DNA of 64,000 nucleotides from BACL21 sp038141525. Its GTDB lineage: Bacteria > Bacteroidota > Bacteroidia > Flavobacteriales > Flavobacteriaceae. The DNA lies in assembly GCA_038141525.1 (NCBI GenBank), contig JAYQIF010000001.1:124001-188000 (forward strand), given 5' to 3'. Below the pieces are notes generated by a model, which ran no database searches, was not told where the DNA came from, and worked only from the letters and a program-made list of their open reading frames with translations. Positions within the stretch are counted from its first letter, which is position 1; each line of letters starts with the position of its first letter. Both the position numbers and the translations under genes were made by a program. This document shows positions 1 through 8,389 of the stretch, piece by piece.

Positions 1-1112
1 TAAATCAGGCCTGTAAATTTTTTGATAGAAATCTCGCGTAATGGCACTTGAGGCCAAAACCAGAAGTGAATCTATAGTCGACATGATGGCCGAAAGAACG
101 ATAGCGACATAAACTGCGGCCAGTAAGGTAGGCAAGAACGCCTCTGTAAGCATGGCCAATACATTTTCTGCGCCTACACCCAAGATGGCACTTGGTTCTT
201 GTCCTTGAGTCGTGAAAACAATCCGACCCAAGATACCTATGGTCACCGCAGCAGCATCGGTAAGCAAGGTAAAGGCGACCGCAACCCATTTGCCTTTGTC
301 AATTTCTGACTCGTTTTTGATGGACATAAAACGGACATACACCTGAGGAGATCCTAAAAAACCAAGGCCTATCATGGCAAAGCCAAGCATAGTGGCCACA
401 TTCATTAGGGAGTCATCACTTGTGCCCCATGGCTGAATCAATTTGGGGTCAATTTGCGTCAGACCATCGATAATACTGGTCGGACCATCCATGGAATACC
501 AGATCACCACAGGCAGTAATACCAATCCGAAAAACATCAATAATCCCTGAAACAAATCCGACCAAACAGCGGCCACAAAACCGCCCACAAAAATATAAGA
601 CAGTACGATAAGGAAGCCCAATATTGCCCCGTAGTAATAATTTATCCCCATCATGGATTCAAAAGCCTTTCCCGTCACGTCGATCTGTGAACTGACGTAA
701 ATAATCACAAAAACCGATAAGATAGTTGCCGAGAGTATACGCAGTGTTTTCTTATTGGTACCAAAGTGACTCTCCAAATAATCCTGTATGGTGATTGAAC
801 CATAAGCATCACTCTTGCGCTTGAATTTTTTTGCCATAAACCACCATGAAATCGCTACCCCAAGGACTTCTCCAACCACCACCCAATAGGCTGATAGCCC
901 TGATAACGCTCCCATCCCGTAAGCCCAATAAGCAGCCAACCGGATTCTCCTGTGGCCCGCGCAGAGAAGGCGACAGCCCAATAACCGAGTCGTTTTCCTC
1001 CGACATAAAAATCACTCATACTCTTAACTCGCCTTGAGGCAAATACCCCAATCAGAAAAAGTACAGCGACATAGAGGCCGAGAACAATGAATTTGGTAAC
1101 ATCAATTTCCAT
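1..1112 (-). CDS. Sodium:solute symporter, PutP-like (SSS family), frameshifted and cut by the window edge
   Basis: Na+-coupled importer of the inner membrane, closest in feel to PutP proline permeases. The N-terminus (start 1112) has a first membrane helix, then a YVGGKRLGYW segment and a Gly-rich TM2. A one-base deletion near 916-919 (a GGG run that should be GGGG) breaks the frame. Beyond it the protein resumes cleanly with SAYWVVVGEVLG, then GGFVAAVWSDLFQG and LSAIMSTIDS, both hallmark PutP/SSS stretches, the latter supplying Na+-site Ser/Thr residues. The frame stays open to base 1, so the C-terminus lies outside the window. It follows the PLP decarboxylase on the same strand with a 37-bp gap, so the two may be co-transcribed. 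The substrate (proline, taurine or another osmolyte) cannot be told from sequence. Confidence 0.85.
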
Positions 1113-1149
1113 AAAACTGTTCAGTGAAGATTAAACTTACTCCTTATTG

Positions 1150-2556
1150 TTAATCGTTTGATGGCAACAACACGGCTTCACTTTGTGCCGAGAGGTACTG
1201 ATAATTTTTTTCAACAAACTGCTCAAGTGTCTTGAAAAAGTCTTTTATTACTTGCGCACTATTCTGAGCGTTGATGGTGACCAAGCGCACAAACTCATCA
1301 CTACCAAAAGACCCATAGCCCACGAGTAACTCTTGTGCCTGATAAAGCTCGGTACATAATACGCGTGCCGGTATATCTCTATAATTGAAACAAACAGAAA
1401 TCGAATCTTCGTAACTGTATAGTGTATAATCTTTATTACTCCTAATATGATCTCTGGCTACCTCGGCCAAATCAAACTGGTGATCTATAATTTTCTCTAA
1501 TCCTCGAGTGCCGACACTCTTCCAAAGGGTCCAAAATTTAAGGGCATCGTTACGACGCCCGCATTGAAGTGACATTTTACCAAGGTTGAATTCGTCGTGA
1601 TCGGTTTGATACAGATAGCTGGCATTATTCGAAAATGATTCGTGCAAATGGCGCTTATCCTTGGTCACGATTATCGAGCACGACAATGGAGTCCCCAGCA
1701 TTTTGTGGGCATTAAAGCTAAATGAATCCACTTGTTCTATACCCTTAATTAGATCGCGGTATCGAGCGCTAAATAAAACAGAACCACAATACGCACCGTC
1801 TACATGAACCCAAATATTGTGTTTTTTAGCCAGTACAATTACGGGCTCAATAGGGTCAAAAGCACCAAGCACAGTCGTTCCAGCCGTTAAATTGATCATC
1901 GCCGGAGTAAGACCATTGGCCAGATCCTCTCGAATTGCTTGAGACAACAAGTCCAAATCAATGCGTCCTTGAATATCCGTGTCGATATACCGCACCTGGT
2001 CCCTGCCAACACCAGAGAAAGCCGCATTTTTAGGTATGCTGTAATGAGATTCTTTTGAGGTATATACCATAAGACGTTTTGTAACGCCCTCCGTTTTGAT
2101 TTTAGGATCACAGGCGTCTCTTGCCATGACCATCGCCATATAGTTGGTCATTGAGCCCCCGGGCGCTAAAGTTCCATCAGCATTATGATCCCAACCGAGC
2201 ATATCGCATACCTTGCGCAAGATTACTTTTTCGACACCGATTTGTGCTCCTGCAGCTTTATAGGTATACATGCTGTTGTTGAGCATAACGGCCAATAAAT
2301 CACCCAAAACAGCATGAGGATTGCGCCCCCCAAACAACTGATTAAAAAACCCAACGGTCGCCGTTCTAGGGGATTTTAAAACCAGAGATTCAAGAGCTGT
2401 TTCAAAGCTCTGCTCCGACATTGGCTCCTCGTTTAAGGCCAAATCAAGTGATTCAAATAACTCCTGAGCAGGGATGAAGTCTGCAACCGGTTGACGCGAT
2501 TCATCATCCAATAAATTTTGTGCAATTCTGACAAAAGTCTGCAAAGTATTTTGCAT
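1150..2556 (-). CDS. Group II PLP-dependent decarboxylase, cysteine sulfinate / glutamate decarboxylase type
   Basis: Cytosolic PLP enzyme that decarboxylates an acidic amino acid. The 468-residue protein reads like animal cysteine sulfinate decarboxylase/GAD throughout: FFNQLFGG (about 70-77), SKESHYSIPKNAAF (about 167-180), GTTVLGAFDP (about 226-235), HVDGAYCG with the PLP-pyridine Asp (D253), NAHKMLG with the Schiff-base Lys (K285) and CGRR further on. Bacterial group II relatives also include diaminobutyrate and aspartate decarboxylases. The neighbour decides in favour of cysteine sulfinate: a cysteine dioxygenase is divergently transcribed 166 bp away, and its product is cysteine sulfinate. 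The predicted product would then be hypotaurine. Aspartate or glutamate decarboxylation remains possible. Family assignment is firm; substrate is inference. Confidence 0.85.
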   Translation of the reverse strand: MQNTLQTFVRIAQNLLDDESRQPVADFIPAQELFESLDLALNEEPMSEQSFETALESLVLKSPRTATVGFFNQLFGGRNPHAVLGDLLAVMLNNSMYTYKAAGAQIGVEKVILRKVCDMLGWDHNADGTLAPGGSMTNYMAMVMARDACDPKIKTEGVTKRLMVYTSKESHYSIPKNAAFSGVGRDQVRYIDTDIQGRIDLDLLSQAIREDLANGLTPAMINLTAGTTVLGAFDPIEPVIVLAKKHNIWVHVDGAYCGSVLFSARYRDLIKGIEQVDSFSFNAHKMLGTPLSCSIIVTKDKRHLHESFSNNASYLYQTDHDEFNLGKMSLQCGRRNDALKFWTLWKSVGTRGLEKIIDHQFDLAEVARDHIRSNKDYTLYSYEDSISVCFNYRDIPARVLCTELYQAQELLVGYGSFGSDEFVRLVTINAQNSAQVIKDFFKTLEQFVEKNYQYLSAQSEAVLLPSND

Positions 2557-2722
2557 AGAAAATAGTTTTCTTGGTTAGCGTAAAATATTAAAAATTTGCT
2601 CTAAAATAAGCCTTTACAATAATATAGTAAATCATTTTGCGGCATTTATTGTATATTATGGCCAAATTTGTCATTGAGACCAATAAGCAAACTCGAATTT
2701 ATTTTCTACAAAAATTAAATTA

Positions 2723-3244
2723 ATGAACCCGATCAAGACTATCGACCATTTAATAGGCTTTTTGAGTCAGGCAAATGCGCAAGATCATCCTAAAATGCTT
2801 CGTCGTATAGAAATACCTGAAGTGACATTCGATTTATATGCCACGTGGAGCGAAAGTGGATACACCCGCAATTGTTTGGCCAGAACAGATCAATTTGAGC
2901 TCATACTTATTTGTTGGGCTCCAGGAGCCATTACCCCAGTACACAATCACAGTGAGCAAGATTGCTGGATGTATCAAATTTCAGGAACACTCGACGAAAA
3001 GAGATATACTAAACCACAGGGGCAACTGAATGTTACGCAAGCATCCAAATTAAGACAAGGCCAATTTACTTACATGCACGACCGCATGGGTTTTCACAGC
3101 TTGGAAAATAAAGGTACAAATCGCGCGATGAGTTTGCACATTTATGTTGCGCCTATTGATGAGTGTCAGGTTTATGACCCCGTCAATGGCATCTTAGAAA
3201 CTAAGGTTATGGCTTACGATACGGCCGTTGAGACACTGACTTAA
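2723..3244 (+). CDS. Cysteine dioxygenase (cupin), eukaryote-like active site
   Basis: Non-haem iron cupin converting L-cysteine plus O2 to cysteine sulfinate. In the 173 residues one sees the three iron His (H74 and H76 in PVHNHSEQDC, H125 in FHSLENKG), the substrate Arg in YTRN (R49), and the Ser-His-Tyr triad in SLHIY (S137, H139, Y141). C81 lies five residues after H76, where mammalian CDO has Cys93 that crosslinks to Tyr157; many bacterial CDOs have Gly here. The start is the ATG at 2723, in an AT-rich region. It is divergent from the CSAD-like decarboxylase, suggesting a shared intergenic control region and a two-step cysteine to hypotaurine route. A 3-mercaptopropionate dioxygenase is less likely given the Arg and Cys. 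Confidence 0.92.
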   Translation: MNPIKTIDHLIGFLSQANAQDHPKMLRRIEIPEVTFDLYATWSESGYTRNCLARTDQFELILICWAPGAITPVHNHSEQDCWMYQISGTLDEKRYTKPQGQLNVTQASKLRQGQFTYMHDRMGFHSLENKGTNRAMSLHIYVAPIDECQVYDPVNGILETKVMAYDTAVETLT

Positions 3245-3321
3245 ATATAGAACTGGGCTATTACTTTAAAAAGCACTCTAAAGTCCAGTTTAATAGCGTA
3301 CCTTCCAAACAAATTAAACGG

Positions 3322-4137
3322 ATGAAAAAATCAATAACCACTCTAGTTTTATTACTGAGCATTCCGCTGGGCGCCCAAATCAATCCAATTGACTTCGAAT
3401 CCGATGGGCATGGAGCAGATTGGACTTGGACAGTTTTTGAAAACGAAAGCAATCCTGATTTACTGTTCGTACCCAATCCATTTCCCTCAGGAATCAACAC
3501 CTCAGCGATAGTAGCGGAATTTACCGCATTACAGGGAGGTGCCCCATTTGCAGGATGTGAAACAATGCACGGAGCCGATATCGGCACCTTCAGCTTAGAC
3601 CCAACAAATGCCTTTGTCTCCATTATGGTTTATAAATCTGTAATCAGTGATGTGGGCTTTAAGTTTGTTACACCATCAGGAGCCTCCACAGGAGAAATAA
3701 AAATAGCTAATTCGGTAGTCAATGAATGGGAACGACTCGTTTTCGACTTTACAGCAATAATCGGAGAACCTTCTTCGAATGGTATTGATCAGATCGTTAT
3801 TTTTCCTGACTTTCAAAATCGTAGCAGTACCAATGTGATTTATTTTGACAACATAATTTTTGGAGATTCGAGCCTGTTATCCCAAGGAATATCTAAGGGG
3901 ATCCCATCAACAGTAATGTGGCCAAATCCTGGCTCAAAAACACTCAACTTCAAGGCTCATCGCTTTATTGAAAACATTTCCATTATAGATGTTCTAGGAC
4001 GCACCGTGCTCAGTGAAAAGCCCACCTCATACTCCACTGTACTTGACATCTCATCACTGCCTGAGGGATTCTATTGGGTGCTTCTCAGTGGGGATAATCA
4101 ACAAGAAAGTCAAAAGCTGATTATTGAGCGGCCCTAG
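3322..4137 (+). CDS. Secreted T9SS type A sorting domain protein
   Basis: The protein is 271 residues. An N-terminal signal peptide (MKKSITTLVLLLSIPLGAQ) leads into a beta-rich region of about 160 residues. That region has alternating aromatic strands and ends in YFDNIIFG, the pattern of galactose-binding-like or carbohydrate-binding modules found on flavobacterial surface enzymes. The C-terminal 75 residues form a T9SS type A sorting domain: WPNPGSKTLNF, IIDVLGRTV, LPEGFYWVLL and a final KLIIE. It is therefore exported through Sec, carried across the outer membrane by the type IX system and probably anchored or released. No catalytic domain is visible, so it may be a binding protein or a stand-alone module. 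The last 4 bases overlap the convergent gene ending at 4134. Confidence 0.85.
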   Translation: MKKSITTLVLLLSIPLGAQINPIDFESDGHGADWTWTVFENESNPDLLFVPNPFPSGINTSAIVAEFTALQGGAPFAGCETMHGADIGTFSLDPTNAFVSIMVYKSVISDVGFKFVTPSGASTGEIKIANSVVNEWERLVFDFTAIIGEPSSNGIDQIVIFPDFQNRSSTNVIYFDNIIFGDSSLLSQGISKGIPSTVMWPNPGSKTLNFKAHRFIENISIIDVLGRTVLSEKPTSYSTVLDISSLPEGFYWVLLSGDNQQESQKLIIERP

Positions 4138-4553
4138 TAGGATTGTGGTGCACGCCAATATAATAAGCCAGCCCACCCATAGGGAAGATACGCTAGGGTT
4201 AAATCGACAATCTCAAACCACAATGGCGCAGGAAGCAACTGGACCATTTGGATTCCTCCAAGAAGAAATATAGCGGATATAGCCATCGCCTTAAAAAGTG
4301 GTCGTTGGCGCGTGATGCGCACAGCGAAATAAGCCCCGGAAAATGTGCCCAATGCGTGGGCCACAAAAGGCATAACAAAATGATGCCATTCAAAATCTCC
4401 CATCGCTTTAATCAACGAATCTATATTATTAGGATCTACTCCCTGCGGCAATGATCCCAAATAAGGCTGAAGTGCAATTATCCCTCCGTTGACCGCAGCA
4501 CCAAGTGTGACTCCACCCAAGAGCCCTACAAAATTTCGTAAAAAATTTTTCAT
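4134..4553 (-). CDS. Small integral membrane protein of unknown function
   Basis: About 139 residues from the ATG at 4553 (MKNFLRNFVGLLGG); an in-frame ATG at 4562 adds three residues, and a still longer reading is unlikely because it begins in an AT-rich leader. Four hydrophobic segments are visible: a Gly-rich first helix (LLGGVTLGAAVNGGIIA), one with HFVMPFVAHALGTFSGAYFAV, one with AMAISAIFLLGGIQMV and a last with LAYLPYGWAGLLYW. The His pairs in helix 2 and the Arg/Gln loop (VRITRQRP) recall conserved four-helix flavobacterial membrane proteins with no assigned role. It is convergent with the T9SS gene, overlapping by 4 bases, and divergent from the XRE regulator. Confidence 0.7.
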   Translation of the reverse strand: MKNFLRNFVGLLGGVTLGAAVNGGIIALQPYLGSLPQGVDPNNIDSLIKAMGDFEWHHFVMPFVAHALGTFSGAYFAVRITRQRPLFKAMAISAIFLLGGIQMVQLLPAPLWFEIVDLTLAYLPYGWAGLLYWRAPQSY

Positions 4554-4746
4554 CGTTGACATTTGTAATTGGTTCTGAGACACATCTGGTCTAAAATCAC
4601 AAATTATTTTGTCAAAAAAAATACATATTGCTGATTTTAAACTACTTAAAAATACCCTATCACGGTAACCCACACGATAGTGGTGAATAATGCAAAAAAG
4701 TATTCATAATTTTCCTATGTTAAAATTTCTATAAAGTCCCAAATAT

Positions 4747-4980
4747 ATGAAACCTATCGCTGAAGCCCTCAAAGCGATCCGTACTTCCAAAAAAATCTCA
4801 CAAGAATCCTTAGCCTATGCTTGTGGCCTTAGCCGCAATTATGTCGGGGTTATCGAAAAAGGCGAAAACAAAATCTCTCTTGAAGTGTTCTTAAAACTTT
4901 GTGCTGGTCTTCAAATTCACCCCAGCGAAATATTGAATAAATTTTCAAAGGAAGATTTAGAGACCCTACTGTTTGAATAA
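4747..4980 (+). CDS. XRE-family helix-turn-helix transcriptional regulator
   Basis: A 77-residue single-domain DNA-binding protein. The Cro/C1-type HTH covers residues 6-61: IAEALKAIRTSKKISQESLAYACGLSRNYVGVIEKG carries the classic helix 2-turn-helix 3 with SQESLA and LSRNYVGVIE, followed by ISLEVFLKLCAGLQIHPSEIL. There is no sensor or catalytic domain, so it probably acts as a small dimeric repressor or activator. It stands alone, 194 bp from the divergent membrane protein gene and 76 bp before the 7TM-LytTR gene. Targets are unknown; control of one of these neighbours is only a guess. Confidence 0.9.
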   Translation: MKPIAEALKAIRTSKKISQESLAYACGLSRNYVGVIEKGENKISLEVFLKLCAGLQIHPSEILNKFSKEDLETLLFE

Positions 4981-5055
4981 AATTTTAATTGCAAGAATGC
5001 GAGTTATACCCTAGCTTTATGTTGTCAATCAAAACATAAAACCAAGCGCGCAGTC

Positions 5056-6699
5056 ATGATTCAGTCTATGATGTTCGTCATATTGGCCTTGACGGCGACC
5101 ATCGCCCAAGAAAATAATGGGGTTCCAGTTTACTCAGAGCCCGTATCATTAATTGAATACTGTCGGATCCTTGAAACCCCTACAGAGCTGACTCCAGATC
5201 AAGTCGATCAATTATTCCTTAAGAACAATACAGTACTCGCCCCACAAAGCGACACCCAGGGTTTTTCGCAAAATTATTTTTGGATTTCTTTCGATCTCGA
5301 AAATTTTAGTCAGCTAGAATCACCAATAATTGAGCTCGATAATCCGCACATTGACGAAGTTAGACTTTACCAATCCAAATCCAAATGGGAACTCGTAGGC
5401 TTTGGCGGGGATAGAAATCGAGTATTTAATAATCGTAGTTTCCTGGACAGAAGGTATGTTTTTCCCTTGGAAGACTTGGGGACCAACAACAAATTTCTCT
5501 TGATGATTGACAAACGTAATGCCGCAGTTAGTTTCCCCTTGAAAATATGGGATAGAACGAGCTTCGAACATAATGAGACTCGGTTAAATATGATATTTGG
5601 CGTTTATTTTGGAATGCTATTTATTATGAGCTTTGTGGCGCTTTCTCTGGGGATTTTACTGCGAAAGAATTTTCTCTGGATCTATGGCATCTATGCCATT
5701 GCAATGATCTTGTACATCTTTACTGCCCTTGGATTTTCTTTTCAGTATCTCTATCCAAGCTTTGGCTCTTTGAACAACTATATGAGACCTGCACTCATTT
5801 TAATCATCGCATCACTCAGCACCATTTTCACAAGAGACTATTTAAGCCTGGACAAAAACAATAAAGTTTTGAGTGCTTTGCTCAAGTTAGTGAACACGAT
5901 AATCATCGGCCTATTTGTATTTGGCCTTTTCTTTACCAATGTTTACGAGGCCAATTTGATGCTGTTTCTGAACATACTCTACGCCGTATTGTTCATTATT
6001 TTCGGCATAAGTTTAGTGGCAGGGATTATGGCCTTGTGGCACACCAAAAAAAATGCAATAATTTACCTCATGGCATTTAGTGCCGTCATTATCGGTAATA
6101 CCCTTTACATATTTGTCGAATACGGTTTTTTGCAAGAGGGCAACTTTTTTATCAATCCAATCATGATTGGTTCTGGGATAGAACTGATGATTTTCTCGGG
6201 ATCCATGATTTTTTCGACCAGAGGAGCCCTGTACAACATGACAACAAGGGGTAATGAGTCAGCAATTACTCCGAAATCAAAAACAGAACCAATACTTGAA
6301 TTAAGCGCGCAAATCAATTATATTTCTGGAAAAGAGACCGACGGCAAGCCAAATGGTGAAATTGGCATAACTGGACAAAAAAACAAACACTTCGTTCCCG
6401 TTAATCAGATAACACACATCAAATCCCAAGGCCATTACTTGTTGATTTAAGTGAATAATAACGACAAGCCGATTATTGAACGCCTAACATTTGATGAAAT
6501 CCTCACTAAGCTCCCCAAGGAATTTCTGCGTATTCATCGCAGTTATATGGTACATACCGCTTATGTGACCAAGTATAATTCAAGCAATGTTTGGCTAAAT
6601 TACGCCCAGCAGTTACCTCTTTCTCGCACATTTAAAGCGCCATTTTTAAAATTCATGGCCAAAGAAATTTCTTCAGAAGAGAAGTTTAACGCACAGTAG
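5056..6699 (+). CDS. 7TMR-DISM receptor with LytTR DNA-binding domain, interrupted by an in-frame stop
   Basis: Membrane-bound sensor-regulator. After a signal peptide, an extracellular domain of about 130 residues (QNYFWISFDLENFS, IIELDNPHIDEVRLYQ) matches the 7TMR-DISMED2 sugar-binding-like fold. It is followed by seven hydrophobic helices (residues about 180-390) and a cytosolic LytTR domain starting near FVPVNQITHIKSQGHYLLI. The TAA at 6448-6450 cuts the LytTR domain in its first strands. The same frame continues as VNNNDKPIIERLTFDEI then EFLRIHRSYMVH, the canonical rest of LytTR, to 6699. The TAA stands where a Tyr codon is expected, so one substitution explains it. Full length would be 547 residues. 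It is either a nonsense allele with no DNA-binding output or a base-call error. Confidence 0.8.
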
Positions 6700-6770
6700 T
6701 TTATCTTCACGACAAATAATAAATCGTACTTTTACCAAACATCGCGATCCTATCGTCAAAAACTGTACTG

Positions 6771-6974
6771 ATGACCACTTTTAAAAAACAAGGCATAATT
6801 TTTTTGGCCGGACTTACAGCAATACTTCTGATCGGTATTTTTGGCCACAGCCCGCAACAAAGAACCGGCCTAACCGATCAAAAAGTGATCACCGATAAAG
6901 ACACTAAAACCTCATCTTGCGATGACGCCACACAGTGGACACCGCACGGGCCGTATGTTGGTCCGGTAAATTGA
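6771..6974 (+). CDS. Small single-helix membrane or secreted protein, unknown
   Basis: A 67-residue protein with one N-terminal hydrophobic helix (IIFLAGLTAILLIGIFG, residues 9-25) after a short basic start, then a polar tail rich in Thr, Asp and Lys. The tail ends in TPHGPYVGPVN and carries a single Cys. The topology suggests a membrane-anchored periplasmic tail or an uncleaved signal anchor. No family is recognised. It lies 71 bp after the LytTR reading frame on the same strand and is followed by the tandem terminator repeat. Coding status rests on a clean start, sensible composition and position. Confidence 0.5.
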   Translation: MTTFKKQGIIFLAGLTAILLIGIFGHSPQQRTGLTDQKVITDKDTKTSSCDDATQWTPHGPYVGPVN

Positions 6975-6981
6975 TTTAAAT

Positions 6982-7127
6982 AGGATTAAAGCTCCTGACA
7001 GAGCTCCGCTCTGAAAATTGCACAAACAAAAAAACGCTCAAGCAAGCTTGGCGCAGGATTGAAGCTCCTGACAGAGCTCCGCTCTGAAAATTACACAAAC
7101 AAAAAAACGCTCAAGCGAGCTTGGCGT
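6982..7127. repeat. Two tandem copies of a 73-bp unit carrying terminator-like hairpins
   Basis: Copy 1 covers 6982-7054 and copy 2 covers 7055-7127, with only a few differences (for example AGGATTAAAG versus AGGATTGAAG, and GCAAGC versus GCGAGC). Each copy contains a small hairpin (CAGAGC-TCC-GCTCTG) and a larger one (ACGC-TCAAGC-..-GCTTG-GCGT) flanked by seven A residues. Read on the minus strand, both larger hairpins are followed by seven T residues, so they form back-to-back terminators for the tRNA gene. On the plus strand only copy 2 keeps its T run. Confidence 0.85.
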
Positions 7128-7132
7128 TTTTT
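7101..7132. terminator. Bidirectional intrinsic terminator (copy 2 of the repeat)
   Basis: Seven A residues, then ACGCTCAAGC, a GA loop, GCTTGGCGT and six T residues. The stem pairs CGC/GCG and CAAGC/GCTTG with one bulged T. It ends tRNA-Arg transcription on the minus strand and could end the upstream plus-strand genes. Confidence 0.7.
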
Positions 7133-7152
7133 CTAATTGTGCAATTTATTCG

Positions 7153-7226
7153 TGACCTCGGCAGGATTCAAACCTGCAACCTTCTGAGCCGTAATCAGAT
7201 GCGCTATTCAGTTGCGCCACGAGGCC
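7153..7226 (-). tRNA. tRNA-Arg (anticodon ACG)
   Basis: A 74-nt cloverleaf on the minus strand. The acceptor pair is GGCCTCG with CGAGGTC plus discriminator A; the D arm is GCGCAACTGAATAGCGC; the anticodon arm is TCTGA-TTACGGC-TCAGA with ACG at positions 34-36; the T arm is GCAGG-TTTGAAT-CCTGC. The 3' CCA is not encoded. ACG is read as inosine-CG after deamination and decodes CGU/CGC/CGA. Confidence 0.95.
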
Positions 7227-7276
7227 TTATTGGGTGGCAAATATAAAAAAATCACCAGTATCCGCAACCAAAAATT

Positions 7277-7552
7277 TTAATTAATCTCTGCGCTCAATCC
7301 TGCGTCTAAAAGCGCGCTACATTGTGGCAATAGATCGGCATAGGACCCAGATTTAACCGAGCACTTTCCTTTAAAATGAACCAGTAAGGCACATTGTTCT
7401 GCTTGAAGTGGATCATGATCGCAAACCTTCACTAAAGTGTTAATCACATGATCAAAAGTATTGACCTCATCATTAAAAAGGATAATCTGATGCTCCAACA
7501 TCTCATCGGTAGCTAATTCGAGTTCCGGACTGTATTGATGCTGGTGTGCCAT
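7277..7552 (-). CDS. clpS: ATP-dependent Clp protease adaptor ClpS
   Basis: Cytosolic N-end-rule adaptor that delivers substrates to ClpAP-type protease. From the ATG at 7552 the protein is 91 residues, the usual size. The core is IILFNDEVNTFDHVINTLVKVCDHDPLQAEQCALLVHFKGK. The N-degron pocket residues Asn and Asp (FNDEVNTFDHV) and the His of the LLVHFKG helix are in place. Longer upstream in-frame readings overlap prmA and are not needed. The start lies one base after the prmA stop, so the two form an operon (tpiA-prmA-clpS). Confidence 0.93.
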   Translation of the reverse strand: MAHQHQYSPELELATDEMLEHQIILFNDEVNTFDHVINTLVKVCDHDPLQAEQCALLVHFKGKCSVKSGSYADLLPQCSALLDAGLSAEIN

Positions 7553-7553
7553 A

Positions 7554-8389
7554 TCACAAAAATAAAAATTTTGCAGCAACCCAGTTGTCTCGAGTTTTAT
7601 GATGCTGATAAACCAGTCCACATGCCTTACATCTTTCTTTAATGATATCGAGATCGGACTCATAAAACCCACTCAGGAGCACAACTCCTCCCGGACGCAA
7701 ACAAGCGACATAGGCCGGCATATCCTCGAGCAATACATTACGATTAATATTGGCGATAATCACATCAAATCCGGGAGTTTTGGGTAATTGCTCTGCGGTC
7801 CCCACAAGTACATTAATATTGTCAATACCATTGCGCTGGGCATTTTCAAGGCCGTTTTCTCCACACCATTCATCTATATCGATGGCGGTCGCCTTACGCG
7901 CGCCACGCATGCAGGCCATAATGGCTAAAACTGCGGTTCCACTACCCATATCCAAAACATCTTTATCGCCCAGATTGAGCTCCAGCAAATGTTCGAGCAT
8001 CAAATGGGTCGTTTGATGATGCCACCAAAAGACATTTTGGGTTCGATTACTATTTCAAATTCAGCGTCTGTAGCGGGATGAAAAGGCGCGCGCACATGAA
8101 TCCGATCGCCCACGGTAATGGGTGAAAAATTCTTCTCCCAATCGGCATTCCAATTCGTAGCCTCGATTTCTTTGGATGAAAAAGAAACCGCACAATGATC
8201 TGAGTAAGAATGAAGCACTTGCTGCGTTGTTTCAAGATCATACTCGCCCAACACGATATAAGCCAAAAAACCAGACTCTTTATTTTCAAAACTTTCGAAT
8301 CCGATTTCACCTAAAGCAGCGATAAGTATATCCGCCCATGGTTCTACAGGGGTCACTTGACAGTCTATTTCGATATAAACTTGGCTCAT
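7554..8389 (-). CDS. prmA: Ribosomal protein L11 methyltransferase PrmA, frameshifted
   Basis: SAM-dependent trimethylation of ribosomal protein L11. The N-terminal L11-recognition domain (MSQVYIEIDCQ to NWNADWEKNFSPI) and the catalytic domain with motif I (VLDMGSGTAVLAI), DIDEWCGENGLENAQRN and VIIANINRNVLLEDM are both complete. The frame breaks exactly in the conserved SFGTGHHQTTHLM segment: the DNA at about 8021-8027 lacks four bases that would encode TG. Adding four bases gives 279 residues, normal for the family. The gene starts with an ATGA overlap with the tpiA stop and ends one base before clpS. A real loss of SFGTGHH would abolish SAM binding; an assembly error is more likely. Confidence 0.88.

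Noticed and set aside
5..289. Small Cys-rich open reading at the left edge
   Set aside because: It is out of frame with the sodium symporter, whose conserved helices fill this region.
6451..6699. Independent LytTR regulator starting at a GTG
   Set aside because: The domain would lack its first strands, which are encoded just before the stop; it is the tail of the 7TM protein.
6982..7127. Possible CRISPR array or attachment-site duplication
   Set aside because: There are only two directly adjacent copies with no spacers and no integrase or cas gene nearby; the hairpins explain it as a terminator repeat.
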